Shown here: piece after piece, positions 45,261 to 54,000 of the stretch | How the letters are laid out: every line of letters begins with the position of its first letter | How positions within the stretch are numbered: the first letter of the stretch is position 1 | Source of the DNA: a bacterium | GTDB lineage: Bacteria; Bacillota; Clostridia; Lachnospirales; Lachnospiraceae | NCBI GenBank assembly: GCA_030539165.1 | Contig: JAUNSO010000004.1 | Location: 1 to 64,000, forward strand | Length of the DNA: 64,000 bases | Direction: 5' to 3' | Notes under the pieces: model-generated | What the model saw: only the letters and a program-made list of their open reading frames with translations | Database searches by the model: none | What the model was told of the DNA's origin: nothing | Made by a program: the position numbers and the translations under genes

Positions 45261-45295
45261 ACTGTTCTCCACCTCTTATCTACTTTAACTACTTC

Positions 45296-45324
45296 ATAAT
45301 ATCTGACTCATCAATTCTTGTCAA
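45296..45324 (-). promoter_or_regulatory. Sigma-A promoter of the ECF sigma gene
   Basis: Perfect TTGACA (45324-45319), 17-nt spacer and TATTAT (45301-45296) on the minus strand, overlapping the end of the O-antigen-ligase-like gene. Predicted leader is about 30 nt. Confidence 0.8.
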
Positions 45325-46867
45325 CCGCAAGATACCGGACTCCCATCCCGGCCAGAATAAAGATTAACGGTGTACACATCACCTGCTGGTAACAGAAAAA
45401 ATTATGAATCATGTAGGAAAAAATGCAGGCCGCAGCAGCTGTCGTCATAATGTGTCTGTCATCATCCTCCAGTAGCCGGATCAATGCACTGACAAAAAAG
45501 CCAAGGTATGCAGTCAGTCCAAGCAGACCATGATTCAGCAGCATATTCAGCCACTCGTTATGTGCATTGGCTAAAACGCTCTGACCAAATACCGGTGCCA
45601 CCTCATTTCGATAGTGATCATACAGATAAAGTGCATAGCAGTCCGAGCCTGTCCCTGCCAGCTTTTCCTTCAGTGGGTATTCCATAAACATCTTCACAGA
45701 CAGAGACCATGTAAATCCCCTTTGATTGCCCCAGCTGTGATTGAATACAAGGTACGGAACCTCATACAGTCCCTTCAGAAAATCCGGAAGCCATCCATTT
45801 GTGGTCAATATGATCAGTCCGATGCCAAGCACCAGACACACTCCCGTCAGTAACGCCGCCACATCCCGGATCCAGCCGACAGAAGCAATATCAAATCCAT
45901 ATCGGTCTTCCTCATACATCAGCAGACTATACAGGAGGATGAGGGCTGCCAATACCATCCAGAGACTGACGTGCTGTGACCAGAACAACGATAGCGGATC
46001 CAGAGAAACCACTCTGTCCGGAAAGGCCAGCTGCAGCAGTCCCACGACTCTCATCGTGCCGAGTCCCAGAATCACGACCTCCAGTAGTCTGCGAAAATCC
46101 TTCGTGGAATCAAGAGACAAAAAGAACAACACCACCCAGACAGTCACAAGCGCTGCGAATGCACTGTCACTGTTCTGTGTGACCAGAGATGCATAGCCAA
46201 TCATACAGTAGATGCCAAGACAAATCCTCTGCCGCCGCTCATCACAGTACCAGAAGAGTATCATACCGATCGGAAGTACCGTACATAAAAATCCTGAGTA
46301 CCAGGTTGCCTGTCCTACTGTTGTCAAAAACTGAATATAGTAATAGTCCTGCAGCCCCTCATACAGAGCCAGCGGATCAATGCAAAAGCGGTGCAGCACA
46401 GCAAGCAGAAATGTGATGGCAGAGGACACCCCTGCAATCCATAAAAATTTATTCAGCAGATCTTTGATCCAATATCTGGATACCAGGAAATACAGGAGTA
46501 CAAACGATAACTGGCTCAAGACCCCCATATACCAGCCCTTGTATCCTTTTAGCGCATCTGTCTGATAACCGCTGAGAGCATAACTGATTATGACTGCTGC
46601 TGCATAGCCCAGTGCAAACCAGTCCGTCACTGCTAATTTTCCGGGCAAGGCTCTGATATCAGCTGCCAGTCTGCCGGCACGACGCTCTTTGATACACCAG
46701 GACACCAGCATAACAAGTCCTATGACACCTGCTCCTATCGCCAGTATCCACGTCAGTCTCTCGTACAGCGCAAATTTAAACTCTCCCATATCATAGTATT
46801 GATTATGATACAGCAGAGGCAATACAGCAAAAAGTGCCAATACATAGCACGAGACCAGCAGACTCAT
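45311..46867 (-). CDS. O-antigen ligase/polymerase-like membrane protein
   Basis: A 518-residue protein with at least ten membrane helices. The large loop before the last helices contains FTWSLSVKMFMEYPLKEKLAGTGSDCYALYLY and NAHNEWLNMLLNHGLLGL, the pattern of Wzy/WaaL-type (Wzy_C) proteins that join glycans. The substrate is unknown, and no glycosyltransferase genes are nearby. The ATG at 46867 overlaps the PilT-like gene stop (ATGA), so it is translationally coupled. Confidence 0.85.
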   Translation of the reverse strand: MSLLVSCYVLALFAVLPLLYHNQYYDMGEFKFALYERLTWILAIGAGVIGLVMLVSWCIKERRAGRLAADIRALPGKLAVTDWFALGYAAAVIISYALSGYQTDALKGYKGWYMGVLSQLSFVLLYFLVSRYWIKDLLNKFLWIAGVSSAITFLLAVLHRFCIDPLALYEGLQDYYYIQFLTTVGQATWYSGFLCTVLPIGMILFWYCDERRQRICLGIYCMIGYASLVTQNSDSAFAALVTVWVVLFFLSLDSTKDFRRLLEVVILGLGTMRVVGLLQLAFPDRVVSLDPLSLFWSQHVSLWMVLAALILLYSLLMYEEDRYGFDIASVGWIRDVAALLTGVCLVLGIGLIILTTNGWLPDFLKGLYEVPYLVFNHSWGNQRGFTWSLSVKMFMEYPLKEKLAGTGSDCYALYLYDHYRNEVAPVFGQSVLANAHNEWLNMLLNHGLLGLTAYLGFFVSALIRLLEDDDRHIMTTAAAACIFSYMIHNFFCYQQVMCTPLIFILAGMGVRYLAVDKN

Positions 46868-47934
46868 CGAATGATTTCCTCCCCCAGCACACTCAGCACA
46901 CGATCCTTGTCCATGGCAAATCGCACTGCATATCCGGTTGAAATCCTGCCCTCTCTGCACAGCTCGATCAAAGAGTCATCCATCAGGCACATCCCTGTTT
47001 CTCGTCCTTCCATGATCAGATTCGGTATTTCCTCCAGCATATCATCACGGACAGCCTCTCTGATCCTGTTATCTGCAATCATGACCTCAAATGCCGGCAG
47101 TCTTCCCTGTCCCTCTGCCAGAGGCACCAGCTGCTGTGATACGACAGCTGTCAGGATATTGGCCAGCTGCAGACGTACCTGCTCCTGTTCCTGTACAGGA
47201 AATGAATGTATCAGCTGCCTCAGTGTCTGACAGGCTCCGATGGCATGCATGCTGGTAATGACCAGACACCCTGCCTCTGCTGCTGCCAGTGCAATACGAA
47301 TCGTCTCTGTATCCGGCACGGTTCCGATATAGATCACATCAGGATCCTCCCGCAGGACAGACTGTAAGGCAGTCGCATAATTCTTCGTATCGAGACCTAT
47401 TTCCCTCTGATTGATCATACATTTATCATGATGATGCATATACTCAATCGGATCTTCAAGCGTGATGATCAGGGATTCTTCTGTGTGATTGATCCTGTCA
47501 ATCAGAGCTGCGATCGTGGTAGACAGTCCGCTCCCTGCCGGTCCGGATACCAGGATCAGCCCCCTCTTTTTCCGGTGCAGATCCAAAAAAGCCTTTGGAA
47601 TACCAAGATTTTCTGCTACTGAGAGATCATTTCCCATGATACGGACAGCCAGTGCAACTGTTCCACGCTGTCTGTATGCGCTCATTCTGTAACGTCCCAG
47701 ATTTGGAATAGAAAAAGACAGCTCCATCTCTCCACGTTCCTCAAAGCGCTCTCTTTGTTCCACAGACATAACACCGATCAATACCTCCAACGTATCGCTC
47801 GGTGTCAGTTTTTCATATGACATGTTTTTCAATTTTCCATCTACACGCATCTTGGGCTGTACGCCCACGGACAGGTGCAGATCAGAGGCACCGCGAACAG
47901 CCGCCTCCTTTAGTAATTCACTTAACGCTATCAT
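46864..47934 (-). CDS. PilT-like secretion ATPase lacking Walker residues
   Basis: A 356-residue protein aligning over its length with PilT, the type IV pilus retraction ATPase: N-terminal PAS-like part (GASDLHLSVGVQPKMRVDGKL), Asp box (ITLEDPIEYMH) and His box (TSMHA). However, Walker A reads GPAGSGLST with Leu137 in place of the essential Lys, and the Walker B region reads DVIYIGTVPD where PilT has DVILVGEMRD, so the catalytic Glu is Thr205. Both changes are clear in the DNA. It is probably unable to hydrolyse ATP normally. No pilin genes are in the window. Coupled on both sides by ATGA overlaps. Confidence 0.88.
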   Translation of the reverse strand: MIALSELLKEAAVRGASDLHLSVGVQPKMRVDGKLKNMSYEKLTPSDTLEVLIGVMSVEQRERFEERGEMELSFSIPNLGRYRMSAYRQRGTVALAVRIMGNDLSVAENLGIPKAFLDLHRKKRGLILVSGPAGSGLSTTIAALIDRINHTEESLIITLEDPIEYMHHHDKCMINQREIGLDTKNYATALQSVLREDPDVIYIGTVPDTETIRIALAAAEAGCLVITSMHAIGACQTLRQLIHSFPVQEQEQVRLQLANILTAVVSQQLVPLAEGQGRLPAFEVMIADNRIREAVRDDMLEEIPNLIMEGRETGMCLMDDSLIELCREGRISTGYAVRFAMDKDRVLSVLGEEIIR

Positions 47935-49073
47935 TTCTGTACTGCCTCCAGATCAGGTGTCGCCTGCTGATCTGCCAGACCAAACTGTTGTGCGACGTCC
48001 ATATTCATGATATGTCTGTTGTCCAGAGTCTTCATAATATCTTTAATCTCCAGATCAGCGTAAATCAGCTGCTGTCGCAGATCTATAATAGAATTATCCT
48101 TAAACATCAGGATCATCGGCTTCAGGATGTCACTGTCATTTGCAGACAGCACCAGCCCCTTCTCACCATTCGACAGCTCCACGCAGCACCCTTCATTCAG
48201 GAAATTCACGCTGTTAATCAGTGCATCTACTACTGTCTCATCGAAAATCTCCGGATTCTGCATCAGATAACGCAGTGCCGCCACCTCTGAGGATGGTTCA
48301 TATCCATAGCTCATGGCCGTCATCGTATCAAACACCTCCGCAACAATCAATACCTTGGAGGTCTTCATGGTCTTTCCCATATCAAGCGGTTTTCCGCTTC
48401 TGAAGTTATCCAGCTGTATATAAGCCTGCTGTGCGATTCGTTTAATATTAGGTGAAAGTGAGCGGCATGCCTGTTCTATCGTATCCAACCCGTTCAGTTC
48501 GCAGTGACGGATCTTTGCCCGGTCACTATCATCCATCCGGTCACCCTTTTTCAGTAATGTGTCCTCTATGCTGAGCTTGCCGATATCGTGTACAATCGCT
48601 GCCTCCAGCGTATCCTTCATTTCCTCGTAGAACAGGTTCAGCTTATGTGTCATCAATGCACATAAAACAGCCACATTGAGTGAATGCTTGAAAACATAGT
48701 CCTCATTGCTTCGCAGGTTCTGTACAAAATTAATTTTACGATCCAGATGTCCGTAATCCTTTATGATTGTATCGGCTATCGTCGGCAGTTTCTGATATTT
48801 CTGTTTATCGCGAATCGTCAGCAACTCTTCCTGTATGGAAAACACACACATTGTCTGGAAACGTTCAAAATTAATATCATCCTGTGTCATGGGCGGGAGC
48901 GGCTCTGCCGGCTCCAATATGTAGATACCGATCAGACCGAAATTCTTGACGGATTCGATTCCCTGTGCCGTCAGCTTGGAATTTCTCTCATAAAGCAATA
49001 CACCCTTTTTGTTATAGATTGGCTTTGCCAATCTCATGCCGATTTTCAGATCCTCCTGTTTGATAAATAACAT
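47931..49073 (-). CDS. Degenerate HD-GYP domain protein
   Basis: A 380-residue protein with a small N-terminal beta domain (about 1-60; includes IGMRLAKPIYNKKGVLL, seen in DUF3391-like regions of HD-GYP proteins) and an HD-GYP-type domain. His130, the His162-Asp163 pair with Lys166 and His190 are kept, but the HHExxDGxGYP motif is replaced by AQQAYIQLDNFRSGKPL. Metal binding may be incomplete and c-di-GMP hydrolysis is doubtful. It precedes the PilT-like gene with a 4-nt overlap. Confidence 0.85.
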   Translation of the reverse strand: MLFIKQEDLKIGMRLAKPIYNKKGVLLYERNSKLTAQGIESVKNFGLIGIYILEPAEPLPPMTQDDINFERFQTMCVFSIQEELLTIRDKQKYQKLPTIADTIIKDYGHLDRKINFVQNLRSNEDYVFKHSLNVAVLCALMTHKLNLFYEEMKDTLEAAIVHDIGKLSIEDTLLKKGDRMDDSDRAKIRHCELNGLDTIEQACRSLSPNIKRIAQQAYIQLDNFRSGKPLDMGKTMKTSKVLIVAEVFDTMTAMSYGYEPSSEVAALRYLMQNPEIFDETVVDALINSVNFLNEGCCVELSNGEKGLVLSANDSDILKPMILMFKDNSIIDLRQQLIYADLEIKDIMKTLDNRHIMNMDVAQQFGLADQQATPDLEAVQK

Positions 49074-49103
49074 ATCCGTTCCCCTCCTGTGTGCTCTCCG
49101 ACA

Positions 49104-50333
49104 CTACTGCTCCATCTTTCCCCTTAGTACTTCCAATGCTTTCTGCAGCTGATTATCTTCCTCATGGGTAAAGGTCGGTTTTTCAGCCAGACTTTCATCC
49201 AGAGGTTCCTGTATATCCGGCTCTACACCTTCTCCGTGTATGCATACGCCACTCGGCAGATAATACTCTGCTACCGTCAGTTTGATTGCTTCTCCATCTC
49301 CGATGTCTATGATATTCTGTACAATTCCTTTGCCAAATGTCTTCTCACCGATCAGAGTTCCCACCCCATAATCGCGGATACCGCCTGCAAATATCTCTGA
49401 GGATGATGCAGAATGACCATTGACCAGTAATACCAGCGGAATATCAATGTCCTGCTGATCCTGAGACAGGTAGTCTCTCTCAGCGCCATTTTTATCGACT
49501 GTATAAACAAGCTTCTCTCCGTCCGGTACAAAGATATCCAATACGTCACAGGCTGCCTGCACCAGTCCGCCGGGATTATCTCTGACATCAATCACCAGCC
49601 CCTGCATTCCCTGCTTGCCAAGTTCATTAAATGTTTTCGCAAACTGTGAAGCCGTCAGCATATCCCATGACTCAATGATGATATAACCGATGTCATCCGA
49701 CAGCATTTCTCCTGCGACTGATGGAATTTCTACCGTGCGGCGTTCCATATCGATCGTCACATAGTCCTCTATGCTCTTTCGCCAGACCCTGACGGAAACC
49801 GGTGTTCCTTCCTCACCCTTGATCTTGGTCACGGTCGTGGACAGATCCAAATCTGTGACACTCTCACCGTTCACCTCCACAATGGCATCTCCTGCCAGCA
49901 TGCCCGCCTCAGCGCTCGGACTGCCCTCATAGGTCTTCACCACCGTCACAAGCTTTGTGTCTATATCAGTGGTCAGGACTGCTCCAATGCCTGAATACTG
50001 GGCTGATGTGTCCTGATTGATCGCATCCATTTCCTCTGCCGTGTAATATGTAGAATATACATCATCCAGTCCCCACATCATTCCACGCAGCAGCCATTCC
50101 CGTACTGCGGTTTCATCCATATCATACAGATAATACTGATCAATCAGCTCCTGTATACCGTTGATTTTGTTTGTCAGGGGGGATGCCTTGACTTCGTCCT
50201 GCAGTGCCGCGATCTCATTTGAAGCAGTGACCGTCTCTCTTTTCAGACCAATCAAGACTGTTGTTTCACATGCAAGTGCCACCGCCAGAACGCCGATGGC
50301 AATTCCCATAGTTATTTTTTTCCAATCCTTCAT
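49104..50333 (-). CDS. S41 carboxy-terminal processing protease (CtpA/CtpB-like)
   Basis: A 409-residue exported serine protease: signal anchor (about 8-30), PDZ domain (about 95-180; [20 protein letters not shown]), and S41 catalytic domain with Ser in [13 protein letters not shown] and Lys in [11 protein letters not shown]. CtpB in B. subtilis acts in the sigma-K checkpoint. Here the gene overlaps the sigK stop by 4 nt (ATGA at 50333), which joins the two genes in expression, although this sigK has no pro-sequence to process. Confidence 0.93.
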   Translation of the reverse strand: MKDWKKITMGIAIGVLAVALACETTVLIGLKRETVTASNEIAALQDEVKASPLTNKINGIQELIDQYYLYDMDETAVREWLLRGMMWGLDDVYSTYYTAEEMDAINQDTSAQYSGIGAVLTTDIDTKLVTVVKTYEGSPSAEAGMLAGDAIVEVNGESVTDLDLSTTVTKIKGEEGTPVSVRVWRKSIEDYVTIDMERRTVEIPSVAGEMLSDDIGYIIIESWDMLTASQFAKTFNELGKQGMQGLVIDVRDNPGGLVQAACDVLDIFVPDGEKLVYTVDKNGAERDYLSQDQQDIDIPLVLLVNGHSASSSEIFAGGIRDYGVGTLIGEKTFGKGIVQNIIDIGDGEAIKLTVAEYYLPSGVCIHGEGVEPDIQEPLDESLAEKPTFTHEEDNQLQKALEVLRGKMEQ

Positions 50334-50953
50334 TTTGAAAATGCCTCTCTTAACTTCCATAAAGCTTTCTTTTCGATCCTTGACACATAGCTTCTGGAAA
50401 TACCAAGCTTCGCACCAATCTCTCTCTGCGTGCTTTCCTCCCCCTGGAAAAGTCCGTATCTGAGCCTTATGATTTCCTTTTCTCTATCTGTGAGTATCTT
50501 ATCTACATAATCATACAACTTTTCTATATCGCTAGCAAGTTCCATTCTCTCGATAATATCTTCCGGCGGACTCTCAATGATGTCAAGGAGGCTGATTTCA
50601 TTTCCCTCCTTGTCTGTCCCGATCGGTTCATGAATGGAGACATCCCTGCTGCTCTTTTTTCTGGTCCGGAACATCATCAGCAGTTCATTGTCAATACATC
50701 GTGCTGCATAGGTGGCCAGTCTGCTGCCCTTATCTGCATCAAATGTCGTAACTGCCTTGATCAGTCCGATCGTACCTATAGAGATCAGATCCTCTGTATC
50801 TTCGCCAACAGACTGGTACTTTTTGACAATGTGGGCAACGAGCCGTAGATTCCGTTCTATTAAAATATCCTTCGCCTGTGCATCTCCCAGGCGATAGCGC
50901 TCTACATAATCACGCTCTTCTTCCGCAGTCAGCGGTTTCTTGAAAGCTTTCAA
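50330..50953 (-). CDS. sigK: Sporulation sigma factor SigK without pro-sequence
   Basis: A 207-residue sigma factor with regions 2 ([35 protein letters not shown] ... [15 protein letters not shown]) and 4 ([43 protein letters not shown]). The segment [23 protein letters not shown] is specific for SigK. It starts with TTG at 50953; an in-frame TGA four codons upstream rules out the hydrophobic pro-sequence found in B. subtilis. The ribosome-binding site GAGGTG is at 50964-50959. Directs late mother-cell gene expression. Confidence 0.92.
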   Translation of the reverse strand: MKAFKKPLTAEEERDYVERYRLGDAQAKDILIERNLRLVAHIVKKYQSVGEDTEDLISIGTIGLIKAVTTFDADKGSRLATYAARCIDNELLMMFRTRKKSSRDVSIHEPIGTDKEGNEISLLDIIESPPEDIIERMELASDIEKLYDYVDKILTDREKEIIRLRYGLFQGEESTQREIGAKLGISRSYVSRIEKKALWKLREAFSK

Positions 50954-51016
50954 AAAGGCACCTCAAAGCTACAGGTTTAATACATTGTATGAAATCCCAT
51001 GCTCCAAAGTGCCTTT
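50954..51016 (-). terminator. Terminator-like hairpin overlapping the sigK ribosome-binding site
   Basis: AAAGGCAC (50954-50961) pairs with GTGCCTTT (51009-51016), with further partial pairing (AGC/GCT) inside. On the minus strand the 3' arm ends in TTTTT. It lies directly after the EAL gene and its 3' arm includes part of the sigK GAGGTG site and abuts the TTG start, so it could both end the upstream transcript and hide the sigK site in read-through RNA. Confidence 0.6.
50984..50991 (-). promoter_or_regulatory. Candidate sporulation promoter (-10 box) for sigK
   Basis: The minus strand has CATACAAT at 50991-50984, a full match to the -10 consensus of sigma-E-type promoters. The -35 region is not a clear sigma-E match; an AC at a sigma-K-like distance is present. 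Transcripts starting here would begin inside the hairpin loop and leave the sigK ribosome-binding site free. Confidence 0.35.
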
Positions 51017-51029
51017 CCATGAAATTAAA

Positions 51030-54000
51030 TCATTGATATGTCTTTCCGCTTAACAGCAGAGTCGTAAACTCTTCCTTCGGAATCGGCCTTGAAAAATAAA
51101 ATCCCTGAGCAGTATCGCAGTGAATACCGCGAAGAAACTCCAGCTGCTCCTTCGTTTCCACGCCCTCGGCCACGACCTCCAGATCCAGCTGCTTAGCCAT
51201 TCGGACAGACGTCTCTACGATAATGCGTCCACGTTCTGTTGCCATGATCTCATCCAAAAAGAATCTGTCAATTTTCAGTACATCCACCGGTGCTCTTCGT
51301 AGCATATTCAGTGAAGAATACCCTGAGCCAAAGTCATCCATCTGGATACTGAAGCCTGCTTCCTTCAATCTGGTCATCTGTTCAAAGAGCTCCGTTACAT
51401 CATCAATGAACAGGTTTTCGGTGATTTCCAGCTCCAGCATAGCCGGTGTCAGTTCATACTTTTTCACCAGAGCTAACAGTGTCGGAGTCAGATCCGTATT
51501 ATTGATGTGTACTCTGGAGATATTGACGGACACAGGCATTTCAATTCCTTTTTCCTTCATTTCGGATATATATTTGCAGGCTTCTTCCCACATATAGGCA
51601 TCCAGCTTCGTAATAAATCCGTTACTTTCAAATAAATCAAGGAATGTCGCCGGTACACGAATGCCGCGAATCGGATGTCTCCAGCGCACCAGAGCCTCTG
51701 CTCCGCTGATCTCTCCTGACTGGACATCCACCTGTGGCTGCAGAAACATCTCAAACTCTCCATTCACAAGAGCTGCATTCATCTCGCTTTCGATCTCCGC
51801 CTGTTCACGCTGCTGCAGTCTGATCTTATCATCATAGACTGCATAATTTGCGAGTGAATTTCCCTTGATCTGTTTCTTGACGAGCCGTGCCCGGTCACAC
51901 ATCAGTCTGACCGGAAGGCTGTTATCGACCACCTTATAAATGCCAAACGCCAGTGACACATTCCACTGCTTATCAAAATACTCCGCTGTCTTTTCGGACA
52001 GCTTCGTCATATAATCCAAAATGCTTTGATCCCCTTCGTACTGCAGCAGGATACTGAAGGTATCTGCCTGATAACGCTTGGCTATACTGCCCTTCGGAGC
52101 CACCTCCTTGATGGCACGTCCCAGGCACTGCAGGCTTTTATTTCCTGCGTCAATGCCAAACCTGTCATTGATGATCCTGAAACGGTCGATATCTACTGAC
52201 AGCATGACAAAGCTGCTGTCCGCATTCAGATGGATCAGCTCAGAGGCTTTTCTGTAAAATGCTTCGCTGTTATAAAGACCTGTCATGGAGTCATAGTCTG
52301 CACGGTATTCCATCTCGACCTTGACTTCCATTTCCGCATTGACATTCTGCAGTGTACCAAGATAGCGAATCGGTTCGTTATTCAGGCCTCTCAGAACCTG
52401 CAGTATGACGGTAAACCAGATAGCCGTTTCATATTTATTGTACAGGCGGACTGTGATCTTCTGCGTCTGGTGTTCACTCCTGCAGCGTTCCTTGAATGTT
52501 TCAAAGGCATCCTCATCATCAGGATGACATCTGAGACTGTCGACCAGTGACCACTCATCCGTCAGCTGCTTCTTGTCCACACGGAACACCTCATCGAACA
52601 TGGAACACAGATAATACTTTCCATCCAGTACATTATATTCAAATACAAGTACGCCTGTCATTTCATTGACATTCTCATAACGCTCATTGTTCAGCGCCAT
52701 CTCCTTCTGGAAGGTGCTCTGGTGAGTCATCAGTTCATACTTGATATTCGTCTCTATCATTTCAAGGTAACGGCGTTTGGAATCGTCTACATTCAAGGCA
52801 ATGATGAATACTCTCGTATCCTGTTCTCTGTCATCACTGCCGAGTGCAGTATAAAATGCATACCACGCATACTCATCTTCACTCGTATGCAGACGTACCT
52901 CCTTGCATACAATGGATTTGCCCTGCTTGATTGCCTCGCGCAGGTATCCGGGATCCGTTGCCTGATTGAACTCCTCCAGATCCTCGGGATATACAACACG
53001 TTCCTTGTAAAACTCCCTGATCTTTTCATAGTTTTCGATTCTGGATTCCACAACAGACATGACATTGTCTTCTTTGATCCTGACACAAGTATTCTTGGAG
53101 ATATTTACATCCCAGATAATGTCCTGGATAGCATAGATTGCCTCCTGAAACCGCTCGGTGCTTTCATTCAGCGTGGCTACCTGTGTATCAATATCCTCCT
53201 TGACAGATGCCAGCAGATAGACCGGCTTTCCGTTTCGCATGATGATCTTGGTTGTCCGCATCGGCAGCACGGTTCTCATCGATGGTGAGTATACCTCGCT
53301 GTCAATTGAGGTCTCCTTTGACTGCATCTTTTTCAGCGGGCAGTCCGGACACGGCTCATCATAGCCTTTATTTTGTACATAGCAGGCACCGCAGCTCTCA
53401 TTGCCCATTCTGTCCTGCAGCAGATCATTGCGGTACAGCAGCTGATAGTTCTCATCTACAGCGTATGCCCAGGCGCACATCGGGTTCAGAATATTGCGCA
53501 CCAGCTCCATTTCCTTGCTGCTGAGCACGGGGTTAATCGTCGCATCCATGCGTTCCATATCATTTGCATAGAGGATATAGGTATCTTTTCCGCTGTCCTT
53601 GGCATCGTGCAGAGCCAGCAGAGCCTTTTCATACAGCTTGGCAAAATCAGCCTCATCCGATCTCATGGAAGCAATACCGACACTGACAGATAATGCACAG
53701 CTGTCCTGATAATCGTTCCATACCTCCTTGACTGTCTGACAGATGTATGCCGCCCGTTCCAGTAATATATGCGGAGTACGCACACCCTTCATAAATATGA
53801 CAAACCGGTCGCCTTCGAGTCTGCCGATGATATCTGCAGCTCGAAATGCCCTTTTCAGGATCTTTGCCACTTCATCCAGCACACCATCTCCAACCATCTC
53901 GCCATGCAGCTGTATCAGTGTCTGAAAGTCATCTATGTCCACAACCAGCAGATTCGGCACGACTCCCTCAGGGATGCCCTTCATATAATCCTGAACCTCA

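Noticed and set aside
46864..47934. Active type IV pilus locus
   Set aside because: No pilin, PilB, PilC or prepilin peptidase genes are nearby, and the PilT-like protein lacks catalytic residues.
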